The translations under genes were made by a program, and so were the position numbers. A stretch of DNA of 64,000 bases from Friedmanniella luteola. GTDB lineage: Bacteria; Actinomycetota; Actinomycetes; Propionibacteriales; Propionibacteriaceae. Of this stretch, positions 48,823 to 58,222 are shown one piece after another (position 1 is the stretch's first letter; each line of letters opens with the position of its first letter). Below the pieces are notes generated by a model. It worked only from the letters and a program-made list of their open reading frames with translations, did no database searches and was not told the DNA's origin. The stretch spans positions 4,340,001 through 4,404,000 of the forward strand of contig NZ_LT629749.1 of NCBI RefSeq assembly GCF_900105065.1, in the 5' to 3' direction.

Positions 48823-51096
48823 TCAGCCCGGGGTGCGGACGCTGGGCCGGTCGGCGCGGTGCCCGGAGACCGGGTGGTCGCCCGGGCAGAGCACCAGCAG
48901 CGAGCGGCCCTCGTACGGGCCGAGGGTGACCGAGAAGGAGTGCAGGTCGTCGACCTCGCCCACCAGCTCGTCGGTGAACATGTCCACCAGGCCACTGCCG
49001 GGCACCAGGTGCTCCGACAGCACGCTGCCGGAGATCTCCGCCCCGGAGAAGTTCAGCACCGTCACCTGCTCGGCGTCGCTCAGCTGGTGCACCATCACGA
49101 GCATGGCCTTGTTGGACACCTGCGGCACGTCGAGCTGGACGGCGGTGGCGATGCCGTAGCGCTTGCGGACCGCCAGCAGGTCGCGGAGCCGGCAGGCGAA
49201 GGAGTGCGGGTCGGCCAGCTGGGCGGGCAGGCTGCCGTAGAGGCTGGTGCCGCGCGGCAGCCGGGAGAGCGACTCGGTCGCCTCGGGCCGGTAGTCCATC
49301 AGGTCGTAGGCCGAGCGGTGGATCCAGCGGGTGTCACCCTCGGCGAGCAGCCAGCCCACCTGCTTGCGGTCCAGGGTCAGCATGCCGCACAGGTCCCAGC
49401 CGGAGAGCGCGAAGACGCCGGGCTGCAGCGCGTTGAACATGGCCAGCAGCAGGTGCGCCTGCCTGATCTGCTCGACCTGCTCCGGGCTGAGGTCGTCGAG
49501 GCTGGTGAGACCGAGGGTGGCGGCGATGAGGCTGGCCGTCGTCGACGCGATGCCGTTCTGGGTGAAGGTCGCGTTGTACGGCCCCGCCTCGCCGGTCAGG
49601 TGGTCCAGCATGTCCTGCCGGATGGTCACCGCCAGGTCCGCGCCGCGGATCTGGGTGCCCCGGAAGGGGTACAGGTCCTCGGCGTGCAGGGTGGCGAAGT
49701 GGACCAGCTCGTAGGTCATCTCGTCGTGGTTCTGCAGCGCGTGGACCAGCGACGCCGGCTCCACGCCGTGCTCCACGGACAGCTTGAGCGTGAGCCGCAC
49801 GAACTCGGTGTCCCCGGTGGCCAGCGCGTGCACGTAGGCGGGCCGGTTGACGAAGTCGTAGGACAGGTCGGCGCCCCGCTCGGCCGAGCTCTTGATGTCG
49901 TCGATGGTGAGGTTCAGCTCCTGGAAGGTGAAGCCGCCCACCTTGCGGACCATGCTGGCGATGAGCTGGTTGGCCGCCTCGGACAGCGGGTGGCCCTCGG
50001 ACCAGGCCGGGCTGTCCTCCGGGCTCTTCTCGACCCCGAGGAAGCCGTTGGCGTCCAGCCGCAGCGCGCCGCTGCCCAGGTCCCCCAGGGAGTGCAGCGC
50101 GTCGCCGATGACCATCCGCATGCCCGCGAAGGACGGGTCCAGCCAGTTGATCGTCGGCTGGCCCTCCTTGAAGTAGTGCAGGTAGACCCAGCGCCGCTCG
50201 ACGCCGTCCGGGCCGAGGACCGGGGCCGTGGCGCTCCAGTTGGTGTCCTTGACGCCGGGCTCGTAGAAGATGACCCGTTGCATGCGGCCGATGATGTAGC
50301 CGGCCTTGGTCAGCTGGTCCTCGGCCTCGAGGTCGAGGTTGACCGAGTCGCCGCGCCGCACGCGGGGCAGCAGGTGCCAGTCCTTCGGGTCGATCTCGAC
50401 CATGTGGTAGATGCCCGGGTAGTCCCCGACCTTCATCTCGGCCAGCCGGAAGTCGGCGCCCTTGCCGGTGTGGCCGGGCACGATGTCGTCGATCACCATG
50501 CCGAGGTGGCCGGCGGCGACCTCGGTCATCGTCCGGAACTCCTCCTCGGTGCCGAAGTCGGCGTCGATCTGGGTGCTGATCCGGTCGAAGTGGCCGTCGA
50601 CGCTGGGCGTCGGGTCCCAGCCGCTGATGCCGCCCGCCTGCTTCACCGGGCCGGTGTGCAGGCCGTCGATGCCGATGGCCTCGAACGCCGCCCAGAGGTC
50701 CTCGTCGCCCAGCGTGCCGAGGAAGGAGGTGCCCTTCTTGGTGATCATCGAGATCGGGTACGCCGTGAACCAGACGGAGGCCTTCTCGATGGCCGCGCGC
50801 GGGTCGGGGTTGGCGAACGGGTTCTGCCACATGCTGCCCTGGCCGGAGAACTGCCGGCCGAACTCGATGGCGTCGGCCAGCATCGACTGCTCCGCCAGCC
50901 AGCTGACGTAGAGGGCGTTCTCGCCGCTGGCCTTGCCGCTGCGCTCGGTGCGGGGTCGCGAGAACAGCCCGCGCAGCCGGCCGCGTGGCCGCAGCCGCTT
51001 CGGCCGCGCCGGGTAGCGCTGCTCGTCGTAGCTGACCTCGCTGGGGGCGTGCGCCTCCGCGGTGGGCTGATCGGGGTCAGCGCCGTTGTCGCTCAT
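48823..51096 (-). CDS. GH13-family glycoside hydrolase/alpha-glucosyltransferase (TreS-like)
   Basis: A 757-residue alpha-amylase superfamily protein. It carries the GH13 signature regions: [15 protein letters not shown] (region I-like), [15 protein letters not shown] (region II with the catalytic Asp nucleophile), [13 protein letters not shown] (region III with the Glu acid/base) and [15 protein letters not shown] (region IV with the transition-state Asp). The N-terminal 50 residues are charged ([20 protein letters not shown]) and lack a signal peptide, so it is cytoplasmic. The best annotation is a maltose alpha-glucosyltransferase (trehalose synthase)-like enzyme; the specificity is unproved. 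A CRP-like site lies at 51225-51240. No other trehalose or glycogen gene is nearby. Confidence 0.75.
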   Translation of the reverse strand: MSDNGADPDQPTAEAHAPSEVSYDEQRYPARPKRLRPRGRLRGLFSRPRTERSGKASGENALYVSWLAEQSMLADAIEFGRQFSGQGSMWQNPFANPDPRAAIEKASVWFTAYPISMITKKGTSFLGTLGDEDLWAAFEAIGIDGLHTGPVKQAGGISGWDPTPSVDGHFDRISTQIDADFGTEEEFRTMTEVAAGHLGMVIDDIVPGHTGKGADFRLAEMKVGDYPGIYHMVEIDPKDWHLLPRVRRGDSVNLDLEAEDQLTKAGYIIGRMQRVIFYEPGVKDTNWSATAPVLGPDGVERRWVYLHYFKEGQPTINWLDPSFAGMRMVIGDALHSLGDLGSGALRLDANGFLGVEKSPEDSPAWSEGHPLSEAANQLIASMVRKVGGFTFQELNLTIDDIKSSAERGADLSYDFVNRPAYVHALATGDTEFVRLTLKLSVEHGVEPASLVHALQNHDEMTYELVHFATLHAEDLYPFRGTQIRGADLAVTIRQDMLDHLTGEAGPYNATFTQNGIASTTASLIAATLGLTSLDDLSPEQVEQIRQAHLLLAMFNALQPGVFALSGWDLCGMLTLDRKQVGWLLAEGDTRWIHRSAYDLMDYRPEATESLSRLPRGTSLYGSLPAQLADPHSFACRLRDLLAVRKRYGIATAVQLDVPQVSNKAMLVMVHQLSDAEQVTVLNFSGAEISGSVLSEHLVPGSGLVDMFTDELVGEVDDLHSFSVTLGPYEGRSLLVLCPGDHPVSGHRADRPSVRTPG

Positions 51097-51224
51097 CGGT
51101 CTCCTGCCGGACTCGGACCTCGGGTGGTAACGGGATCACGCTAGTCCACCGCGCCGCCCGGTCCGCGGCTCGGGCGGCGGGCTCGGGAACGGCTCCTCGG
51201 GGATCGGCTGGACGCGACTGTTGA

Positions 51225-51240
51225 CGTGATCGAGGTCACA
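51225..51240. promoter_or_regulatory. CRP-like palindrome upstream of the GH13 gene
   Basis: CGTGA-TCGAGG-TCACA matches nine of ten half-site positions of the CRP/GlxR consensus TGTGA-N6-TCACA. It lies about 130 bases upstream of the GH13 start and about 100 from a TAGCGT -10 (51138-51143, minus strand), an activating distance. Carbon regulation of the GH13 gene is inferred. Confidence 0.5.
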
Positions 51241-51327
51241 GCGCCAGGATGGCGGCAGAGGGCCCGGAGCCCCGCTCACCGCCCCGACATCGCCGTCGGG
51301 CCGGGCGCGGCTCCGGGCCTCGCCACG

Positions 51328-52128
51328 TCAGCCGGGCTCGCCCTCCGCGGGCCGGGAACCGACGAAGAACTCCCGCGGCAGCCGGTCGTCCTGGGTCACC
51401 TCGGCCACCGAGCGGGCCCGGAACCCGGCCTCGGTCAGCACCCGCAGCCAGGTCTCGCGCGGGAACAGCCCCAGCACGTGCGTGTCGTGGGCGACGGAGA
51501 CGGAGCCGTCGGCGGCCCGGACCAGGAACGCGTAGTCGGTGGTCGCGGTGGTGGCGCCCGGTTCCGCCGGGTGCGACCAGGCGAGGTAGCGGAGCCCGCG
51601 GCCGTCGTCGGCGTCCGTGCCGCCGTGGTCGGTGCCGGGCTCGTAGTTCTCGGCGATGTGGTCGGGCACCAGGACCGCGACGCCGCCCGGGCGGCAGTGG
51701 GCGAAGACGGTCGCCACCGCCTGCCGCAGGTCGTCCTCCCCCGTCATGTACTCGACGGCGTCGTGCACGAAGACGGCGTCGAAGGTGCGCCCCAGCCGCA
51801 GCGTCCGCATGTCGCCCTGCAGGTGCTCGCACTCGGGGTTCAGCCGCTCCGAGACGGCCAGCATCTGCGGGGACAGGTCCACCAGCGTCATGGTGAAGGC
51901 GTGCTTGAGGTGAGCAGCGTTGTTGCCGCCGCCGCTGCCCAGCTCCAGCACCGTCTGGCGCGGTCGCGGCCCTCCGGAGGGGTCGTCCTCCCCGGGCGCG
52001 CCCGACGCCGGCGGCTCCGCCGTCCTCAGCAGCGCCGCGGCGAAGGCCGCCTCCTCGGCGTACTCCTCGGGCGCGGAGACCAGCGGCCAGTAGGGCGCGA
52101 GGTCGGTGTAGAAGTGGTAGTCGGTCAC
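51328..52128 (-). CDS. SAM-dependent methyltransferase
   Basis: A 266-residue class I methyltransferase. GTG 52128 overlaps the DinB stop by four bases (GTGA). The start reads VTDYHFYTDLAPYWPLVSAPEEYAEEAAF. Motif I is VLELGSGGGNNAAHL, motif II region TMTLVDLSPQMLAVSERLNP, and GDMRTLRLGRTFDAVFVHDAVEYM follows, with FAHCRPGGVAVLVPDHIAE. The acceptor is unknown. It is co-translated with a DinB-type thiol-transferase-like gene, which hints at a small-molecule substrate. Confidence 0.85.
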   Translation of the reverse strand: MTDYHFYTDLAPYWPLVSAPEEYAEEAAFAAALLRTAEPPASGAPGEDDPSGGPRPRQTVLELGSGGGNNAAHLKHAFTMTLVDLSPQMLAVSERLNPECEHLQGDMRTLRLGRTFDAVFVHDAVEYMTGEDDLRQAVATVFAHCRPGGVAVLVPDHIAENYEPGTDHGGTDADDGRGLRYLAWSHPAEPGATTATTDYAFLVRAADGSVSVAHDTHVLGLFPRETWLRVLTEAGFRARSVAEVTQDDRLPREFFVGSRPAEGEPG

Positions 52129-52646
52129 CGCAGGCCCGCGCGCTGCGCCAGCCCGGCGACGTAGGCCGCCTGGCCGAGGTGCTGCAGGCAGTCCCCGAGG
52201 ACGCTCACCAGCCGTGCGGACGCCGTCACGGGCGGGTCCCAGGACGCGTCGACCACCCGCGCCAGCTCGTCGGGGTCGACGCCGCGCACGTAGCGCAGCG
52301 CCAGCGCGTGCACCTCGGCGTGGTACCCGGCGAGCAGGGCGGCGTCGACCCGGACCTGCCCCACCTCCTCGGGCCGCTGGCCGTACCCGGTCGCGTCGTC
52401 CTCGAAGGGCAGCGCGAAGCGGCCGCGCCAGGCGGTCCAGACCTGCTCGACCCCGGCCAGCTCGGCGACGTGGTCGTCCTCCACCCGGGTGAGGTGCCAC
52501 AGCAGCCACGCGACGGTGTTGGCCTGGGGGTCGGGCCGGTAGCGCAGGACGTCGTCGGCGAGGGAGCCCGTCAGCCCCTCGACCAGCTCGTGCACCCGGG
52601 TGAAGGAGTCGACCAGCAGGTCCCGCAGCGCCTCAGTTCCGCTCAT
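52125..52646 (-). CDS. DinB-superfamily mycothiol-transferase-like protein
   Basis: A 173-residue four-helix DinB-type protein. It has LLVDSFTRVHELVEGL at the start, NTVAWLLWHLTRVEDDHVAELAG with the conserved His pair and ALRYVRGV..., and DCLQHLGQAAYVAGLA at the C-terminus; the His residues in WHL, DDH and QHLGQ are the metal ligands of mycothiol-dependent S-transferases. Starts ATG at 52646. The stop overlaps the methyltransferase start, so both act together or share regulation. The substrate is unknown. Confidence 0.82.
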   Translation of the reverse strand: MSGTEALRDLLVDSFTRVHELVEGLTGSLADDVLRYRPDPQANTVAWLLWHLTRVEDDHVAELAGVEQVWTAWRGRFALPFEDDATGYGQRPEEVGQVRVDAALLAGYHAEVHALALRYVRGVDPDELARVVDASWDPPVTASARLVSVLGDCLQHLGQAAYVAGLAQRAGLR

Positions 52647-52655
52647 GGCCCGACG

Positions 52656-53720
52656 CTACAACGCCTCCCGTCGGCGGCCCAGGGCCGCGTCGGGCGCCGC
52701 CCGGCCCGGCGTCGCCGCCAGCACCTCCTCGGCGGTGGCCACCAGCGCCGGCAGCCCGGCGAGCACGGCCGCCCGGCGGCGGGCCAGGTCGTCTGCTCCG
52801 CGCAGGCCCAGCAGGTCGTCGACGGCCGCCGCGAAGGCGTCGCGGTGCCGGGCCGCAGCGGGGGCGTCGGCGGCGTCGAGGGCCTGCACGCAGCGGGCGA
52901 AGGTGGCCACCAGCCAGAAGACGGCCTCCCGGTGGTCCCCCGCCGCCACGAGGTCCCGGGCGCCGTCGACGGGGACGGGCCGGGCGGCCGGGGTGAGGTC
53001 GGCGGCGAAGAAGAAGGGGGCCGGGGGGCCGGCGGCCGCGTCGTCGAAGGCGGCCGCCATCGCGTCGAGGTGGGCCACCACCAGCGCCGGGGCGACGTCG
53101 GCGCAGCCGAGCTCGTCCAGCAGGGGGCGGTAGCGGTCGGCGAGGCCGCACGCGGTCAGCGCCTCCCGGGCGCGCAGGTAGCGCAGCCGCACCGTCGGGT
53201 TCGCCCGGGCCGCGACCAGCACGACGGCGGTGCCCAGGCTCATCGGGAACAGCCAGCGGGTCACCGCAACGGCCCAGGAGTCGGCCGGGGCCGGCGCGGC
53301 CGTCATCCGGGCCAGCACCGAGCCCCAGCGGTCGCGGACGACGTCGGGGCGGGCGAAGACCGGGGCGACGGCGCCGCGGAGGGCGGCCAGCCGTCCGCTG
53401 GGGTCGGCGACCACGGTGTCGCGGGCGAAGCTCGGGGCCAGGTAGAAGGTCCGGGCCACGACGGCGGGATCGGCGAGGTCGGCCCACGGCAGGTAGGTCA
53501 CCTCCAGCAGCACGCCGTGGTGGTCGAGCTTGCCGGGCTTGCCCGGGGCCTCGCCGTCGAGCACCACGGCCAGGTCGACGTCGGAGGTGGCGGCCAGCGG
53601 GGCGGCGGGGTCGGCGTCGACGGTGGAGCCGGTGAAGAACGCGCCCACGAACGGGGCCGGCCAGCCGGGCTGCGCGCGCACCCAGTCGGCGGCGAGCGCC
53701 CGGGCCTCGTCGATCCGCAC
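52656..53720 (-). CDS. Nucleotidyltransferase-fold hypothetical protein
   Basis: A 354-residue protein. The N-terminal GAFFTGSTVDADPAAPLAATSDVDLAVVL contains the GS...DxD pattern of the polymerase-beta-like nucleotidyltransferase fold. The rest is Ala/Leu-rich and helical, with motifs YLPWADLADPAVVARTFYLAPSFARDT and FFFAADLTPAARPVPVDGARDLV. The fold includes aminoglycoside adenylyltransferases and MNT toxins/antitoxins, but nothing here identifies a substrate. It stops nine bases upstream of the DinB start, suggesting a three-gene transcript. It starts ATG 53720. Confidence 0.65.
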   Translation of the reverse strand: MRIDEARALAADWVRAQPGWPAPFVGAFFTGSTVDADPAAPLAATSDVDLAVVLDGEAPGKPGKLDHHGVLLEVTYLPWADLADPAVVARTFYLAPSFARDTVVADPSGRLAALRGAVAPVFARPDVVRDRWGSVLARMTAAPAPADSWAVAVTRWLFPMSLGTAVVLVAARANPTVRLRYLRAREALTACGLADRYRPLLDELGCADVAPALVVAHLDAMAAAFDDAAAGPPAPFFFAADLTPAARPVPVDGARDLVAAGDHREAVFWLVATFARCVQALDAADAPAAARHRDAFAAAVDDLLGLRGADDLARRRAAVLAGLPALVATAEEVLAATPGRAAPDAALGRRREAL

Positions 53721-53798
53721 GGCGCCAGACTAGGGCGGCCGCGCCCACCGCGCACCGGGTCCTAGGGTGGTGCCCCTCCGGACCCGAGGAGGTGGGCC

Positions 53799-54458
53799 GT
53801 GGCGCCCGGCCGAGGACCGCGACCGCCCGAGGCGGTGCGGTTCACCCTGCCGTCGCTGAGCGACGTGGGCGCCGCCGACCTCAGCGGGACCCAGCACCAC
53901 GAGCTGGTCCGGCTCGCCGACCTCGACCTGACCGGCACCGACCTGCGGCGGACGACCTTCGCCGAGTGCTCGCTGGAGCGGCTGCGGCTGGACGCGGCGG
54001 ACCTCCGCGGTGTGCACCTGGTGGAGTGCCGGCTCAGCCAGCTCGACGCCGCCACGTGCACCCTGCCCCGGAGCAGCTGGCGCGACGTCACCGTGGACGC
54101 CTCGCGGCTGGGTGCGGTCGAGTCCTACGAGTCCACCTGGCGCTCGGTGCTGGTCACCGACAGCAAGCTGGGCTACCTCAACGCCCGCGGCAGCAGCTGG
54201 ACCGACGTCACGTTCCGGGGCTGCACGGTGGACGAGCTGGACGTGACGAACGCCCGGCTGACCCGCGTCCGGCTGGACGACTGCCGGGTGCGGAGCCTGC
54301 GGCTGGCCGACGCCACCCTGGTCGACGTCGACCTCCGCACCGTGCGGCTGGAGGAGCTCGAGGGTCTCGCCGGCCTCTCCGGCGCCTGGGTCAGCGAGCA
54401 GCAGCTGACGGAGCTAGCCCCGCTGCTCGCCGACCACCTGGGCATCCGCATCGGCTAG
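53799..54458 (+). CDS. Pentapeptide-repeat protein
   Basis: A 219-residue protein made largely of pentapeptide repeats (consensus A(D/N)LxX: LDLTGTDLRRTTFAECSLERLRLDAADLRGVHLVECRLSQLDAATCTL). These form a right-handed quadrilateral beta-helix. Some members mimic DNA and protect gyrase, but that requires evidence not visible here. GTG 53799 has GAGGAGG eight bases upstream. It is divergent from the nucleotidyltransferase-fold gene and no membrane segment is present. Confidence 0.85.
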   Translation: MAPGRGPRPPEAVRFTLPSLSDVGAADLSGTQHHELVRLADLDLTGTDLRRTTFAECSLERLRLDAADLRGVHLVECRLSQLDAATCTLPRSSWRDVTVDASRLGAVESYESTWRSVLVTDSKLGYLNARGSSWTDVTFRGCTVDELDVTNARLTRVRLDDCRVRSLRLADATLVDVDLRTVRLEELEGLAGLSGAWVSEQQLTELAPLLADHLGIRIG

Positions 54459-54540
54459 CCGGGCGGCCCGGGGTGCGAGCCCGGGGGTCCCCGCCGGTCG
54501 GTGCTCGCGGAATCGTGACCTGCCGGACGCGCCGTCGCAG

Positions 54541-54582
54541 GTTACCGGCGAGTAGCATCCCCGGTAGTTACTCGTCGGTAAC
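54541..54582. promoter_or_regulatory. Tandem GTTAC-N6-GTAAC operators upstream of fadE5
   Basis: Site A GTTACCGGCGAGTAGC (54541-54556) and site B GTTACTCGTCGGTAAC (54567-54582), centres 26 bases apart. Together they also form one large palindrome with 14-base arms (one mismatch, 14-base spacer). They end 27 bases before the ATG, so a TetR-family repressor of fatty-acid degradation is likely; its gene is not nearby. Confidence 0.65.
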
Positions 54583-54609
54583 AACCGCCCGCCGTCCCCA
54601 GGGGTCCGC

Positions 54610-56496
54610 ATGAGCCACTACCGGTCCAACCTCCGCGACATCGAGTTCAACCTCTTCGAGGTGCTGGGCCGGGGCGACGTGCTCGGCACGGGGATCTACG
54701 CCGACCTGGACGTCGACACGGTGCGGGCCCTGCTCGCCGAGATCGACCACCTCGCCCGGACCGTGCTGGCCGACTCCTTCGCCGAGGGCGACCGCAACCC
54801 GCCCGTGTTCGACCCGGTCAGCCACACCGTCACCCTGCCGGAGGCGTTCAAGGCCTCCTACCGGGCGTTGATGGACTCCGGCTTCTGGCAGCTCGAGATC
54901 CCCTCGGAGCTGGGCGGCCAGGACACCCCGCCGTCGGTCCAGTGGGCCGTCAACGAGCTCACCGTGGGTGCCAACCCGGCCGCCTTCCTCTACGCGGCCG
55001 GCCCGAAGTTCGCGACAGTGCTGTGGCACAACGGCACCGAGCGCGACCGCCGGATCGCCCAGATCATGGTCGAGCGCCAGTGGGGCGCGACCATGGCGCT
55101 GACGGAGCCCGAGGCCGGGTCCGACGTCGGCGCCGGCCGCACCCGCGCGCTCCCGCAGCCCGACGGCACCTGGCACCTCGAGGGCGTCAAGCGGTTCATC
55201 ACCTCCGCCGAGCACGACCTGACCGAGAACATCGTGCACCTGGTCCTGGCGCGGCCCGCCGGCGTCCCGGGCCACGGCGGACCGGGGACCAAGGGGCTGT
55301 CGCTGTTCGTGGTGCCCAAGCACCACTTCGACCTGCAGACCGGCGCGCTGACCGGCGAGCGCAACGGCGTCGTCGTCACCGGCGTCGAGCACAAGATGGG
55401 CATCCGGGCCTCGACCACCTGCGAGCTGAGCTTCGGCGTCGACGGCGCCCCGGCCGTCGGCTACCTGCTGGGTGAGGTGCACGACGGCATCAAGCAGATG
55501 TTCCAGGTGATCGAGCACGCGCGGATGATGGTGGGCACCAAGGCGATCGCCACCCTCTCGACCGGCTACCTCAACGCCCTCGACCACGCGAAGACCCGCG
55601 TCCAGGGCCCCGACCTGACGCAGGTCACGGACAAGACCGCGCCCCGGGTCCCGATCACCCACCACCCCGACGTCCGCCGCTCGCTGATGACGCAGAAGGC
55701 GCACGCCGAGGGGCTGCGCGCCCTGGTGCTGTTCACCGCCAGCCTGCAGGACCGCAACGAGGCCGCGCGCAGCAGCGGGGCGGCCGACGACGTCGCCTCC
55801 CGCCTCAACGAGCTGCTGCTGCCGGTGGTCAAGGGCTACGGCTCCGAGCGGTCCTGGGTGCTGCTGGGCACGGAGGCGCTGCAGACGCTGGGCGGTTCGG
55901 GCTTCCTCACCGACCACCCGCTGGAGCAGTACGTCCGCGACGCGAAGATCGACACCCTCTACGAGGGCACCACGGCGATCCAGGGCCAGGACCTGTTCTT
56001 CCGCAAGATCGTCCGCGACCGCGGTCGCGCGCTGGGCGAGCTGTCCGCGCTGGCCACCGCCTTCGTCGAGTCCGGATCCGGCGACGCCGGGTCGGGCGCC
56101 GCCGGCGACGGCCAGCTCAAGGTCGAGCGCGGCCTGCTGGCCCGGGCGCTGGAGGACCTCGGCGCGATGGTCGCGGCGATGGTCGGCGACCTGTACGCGT
56201 CCTCCGCCGAGCACGGCGGTGACCCGCAGAACATCTACAAGGTGGGGCTCAACACGACCCGGCTGCTGATGGCGCTGGGAGACGTCACCTGCGCCTGGTT
56301 GCTGCTGCGCGGCGCGGAGGTGGCCCTGCGGGCGCTCAACGAGGCGCAGCGGCCGGCCGAGCAGGCGTTCTACGAGGGCAAGGTCGCCTCCGCCCGCTGG
56401 TTCGCCCGGACCGTGCTGCCCCGGCTCAGCGCGGAGCTCGCCGTCGTCGAGTCGACCGACCTCGCCGTGATGGACCTCGCCGAGGAGTCCTTCTGA
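54610..56496 (+). CDS. fadE5: FadE5-type acyl-CoA dehydrogenase
   Basis: A 628-residue broad-range acyl-CoA dehydrogenase, matching the mycobacterial FadE5 family over its whole length: [171 protein letters not shown]. The extended C-terminal domain (after residue 480) is typical of this dimeric class. It performs the first step of beta-oxidation for many chain lengths with FAD. A double operator lies directly upstream. Confidence 0.93.
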   Translation: MSHYRSNLRDIEFNLFEVLGRGDVLGTGIYADLDVDTVRALLAEIDHLARTVLADSFAEGDRNPPVFDPVSHTVTLPEAFKASYRALMDSGFWQLEIPSELGGQDTPPSVQWAVNELTVGANPAAFLYAAGPKFATVLWHNGTERDRRIAQIMVERQWGATMALTEPEAGSDVGAGRTRALPQPDGTWHLEGVKRFITSAEHDLTENIVHLVLARPAGVPGHGGPGTKGLSLFVVPKHHFDLQTGALTGERNGVVVTGVEHKMGIRASTTCELSFGVDGAPAVGYLLGEVHDGIKQMFQVIEHARMMVGTKAIATLSTGYLNALDHAKTRVQGPDLTQVTDKTAPRVPITHHPDVRRSLMTQKAHAEGLRALVLFTASLQDRNEAARSSGAADDVASRLNELLLPVVKGYGSERSWVLLGTEALQTLGGSGFLTDHPLEQYVRDAKIDTLYEGTTAIQGQDLFFRKIVRDRGRALGELSALATAFVESGSGDAGSGAAGDGQLKVERGLLARALEDLGAMVAAMVGDLYASSAEHGGDPQNIYKVGLNTTRLLMALGDVTCAWLLLRGAEVALRALNEAQRPAEQAFYEGKVASARWFARTVLPRLSAELAVVESTDLAVMDLAEESF

Positions 56497-56524
56497 CCGG
56501 CGGCGCGCGCCCGCGGCCCCGCTG

Positions 56525-56944
56525 GTGACGACCGCGCCGTGGGCGGTGGCGCTGCTGGCCGCCACCGCCCTGCACGCCGGGTTCCAGCTCACCGTGACCG
56601 TGCTGGTCTACCCGGTGCTGGCGGCGACCCCGGCCGCGGCGTGGTCCGGTGCGCACCAGCGGCACGCGCGGCGGATCACCCCGCTGGTCGGCCTCGTCTA
56701 CCTCGCGGTGCTGGTGGCGTCCGCCGGGGCCCTGCTCACCGCCCCGGGTCCGGCCGTCCGCGTCGCGGTCGCGGCCACCGCCGTCGCCCTGGGCCTCACG
56801 GCGGGCGTGGCCGCCCCGCTGCACGGTCGCCTGGGGGCGGGGCGGGACGCGGCCCTGCTGCGCCGGCTGCTGCGCGCCGACCGGCTCCGGAGCCTCGCCG
56901 CGGTCCTCGCCCTGGCGGCGGCCGCCGTCGCCGCGGCCGGCTGA
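56525..56944 (+). CDS. Four-helix membrane hypothetical protein
   Basis: A 139-residue integral membrane protein starting GTG at 56525, 28 bases after fadE5. Four hydrophobic segments occur around residues 5-35, 50-70, 78-98 and 118-138. The loop AHQRHARRITPLVGLVYLAVL has two His near the first loop, a feature of a DUF1772-like group, but I cannot assign it firmly. It probably shares the fadE5 transcript. The function is unknown. Confidence 0.6.
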   Translation: MTTAPWAVALLAATALHAGFQLTVTVLVYPVLAATPAAAWSGAHQRHARRITPLVGLVYLAVLVASAGALLTAPGPAVRVAVAATAVALGLTAGVAAPLHGRLGAGRDAALLRRLLRADRLRSLAAVLALAAAAVAAAG

Positions 56945-57003
56945 GCGCGTCCGTCGTCTCCTCCCGGTCGGTGAGGCGGGCGGCCGCCCACCTCGGGGGG
57001 ACC

Positions 57004-57009
57004 TAGGCT
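57004..57009 (+). promoter_or_regulatory. -10 element of a leaderless acyltransferase transcript
   Basis: TAGGCT lies six bases upstream of the GTG at 57016. This gives a transcript start at the codon itself and no ribosome site is present. Confidence 0.55.
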
Positions 57010-57015
57010 GCTCGG

Positions 57016-58185
57016 GTGACGGGGGCGAGCGGGACGGACGCCGCCGCGCGCCCGCGGCTGCGCAGCCTGGACGGTCTGCGCGGGGCCGCTGCCCTCCTGG
57101 TGCTGGTGCACCACGCGCTGCTGCTGTTCCCCGCGCTCGCCGGGGTCTACTACGCCGGACGCGCGGCCGAGGTGCTGCCGCCGTTCGCCGACGCCCTCGC
57201 CTACTCACCCCTCCACCTCGTCTGGGCGGGCACGGAGTCGGTGTACCTGTTCTTCGTGCTCAGCGGCCTGGTGCTGACGCTGCCGGTGCTGGGCCGCCCC
57301 GGCTTCGACTGGGTGGCCTACTACCCACGCCGGGTCGTCCGGCTCTACGGGCCGGTCATCGCGGCCGTCGCCCTGGGGGCCCTGACGATCGCGCTGGTCC
57401 CCCGCTCCAACGCGGACGCGCTCGGCCCGTGGGTGGTCCGGCGGCCGAACGTCTACACCGGGCAGGCGTTCGTGGACGACCTCACCCTGGTGGGGGGCAC
57501 GTCGGGCCGGATCAGCCCTCTCTGGTCGCTGCAGTGGGAGGTGCTGTTCTCCCTGCTGCTGCCCCTGTACGTGCTGCTGCTGGTCCCCGCCCGCCGGCTC
57601 GACGGGCTGCGGGCGGTCGCGCTGCTGGTGCTCTGCGCGGTGGGGTCGTGGACGTCGGTCGAGGCTCTGTTCTACCTGCCGATGTTCGCCGTCGGCGTGC
57701 TGACGGCGGTGCGCTGGGCGACCCTGCAGGACCGGGCGCAGCGCTGGTCGGCCGGGCGCTGGTGGTTCTGGCCCCTCGTGCTGGTTCTGGCCACCCTGCT
57801 GTCCACGGCCCGGTGGAACGCCACCGGGCTGGGCGCCGACCCGCCGCTGGCCCGGCAGCTGGCGTTCCTCGCTGTGCCGGGCGTCTGGCTCCTCGTGGTC
57901 GCGGCGGCGTTCTGCCCGTTCGTCCGGGCGCTCTGCGAGCTGCGCCCGCTGCAGTGGGCGGGCCGCATCTCCTTCAGCCTCTACCTGGTGCACGAGCCGA
58001 TCGTGCTGGCGGCGCGCTTCCTCACCGCCGCGGCGTCGCCCTGGGTGGCGATCGCCCTCGCCGTCCCGGTGGCCGTCGTCGTCGCGGTCCTCTTCGAACG
58101 GCACGTGGAGTCCCGCTTCCACCGGCTGGCCCAGCGGGTGGGGCGGGCGGTGCACGCGCGCGGCCGGGTCCGCCAGCCGGTCTAG
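57016..58185 (+). CDS. Acyltransferase 3 family membrane protein
   Basis: A 389-residue membrane acyltransferase with about ten helices. RLRSLDGLRGAAALLVLVHHALLLFP, ESVYLFFVLSGLVLTLPVL, YYPRRVVRLYGPVIAAV and the ISPLWSLQWEVLFSLLLPLYVLLLV region match the Acyl_transf_3 / OafB fold, with the catalytic HH and R-x-R in the first helices. It moves acyl groups onto sugars or lipids at the outer face. GTG start 57016 is leaderless. It is not clearly linked to an adjacent polysaccharide cluster. Confidence 0.85.
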   Translation: MTGASGTDAAARPRLRSLDGLRGAAALLVLVHHALLLFPALAGVYYAGRAAEVLPPFADALAYSPLHLVWAGTESVYLFFVLSGLVLTLPVLGRPGFDWVAYYPRRVVRLYGPVIAAVALGALTIALVPRSNADALGPWVVRRPNVYTGQAFVDDLTLVGGTSGRISPLWSLQWEVLFSLLLPLYVLLLVPARRLDGLRAVALLVLCAVGSWTSVEALFYLPMFAVGVLTAVRWATLQDRAQRWSAGRWWFWPLVLVLATLLSTARWNATGLGADPPLARQLAFLAVPGVWLLVVAAAFCPFVRALCELRPLQWAGRISFSLYLVHEPIVLAARFLTAAASPWVAIALAVPVAVVVAVLFERHVESRFHRLAQRVGRAVHARGRVRQPV

Positions 58186-58222
58186 GCTGGCCGTCCGACG
58201 AGCAGGGCAGGACGGTGACGGG

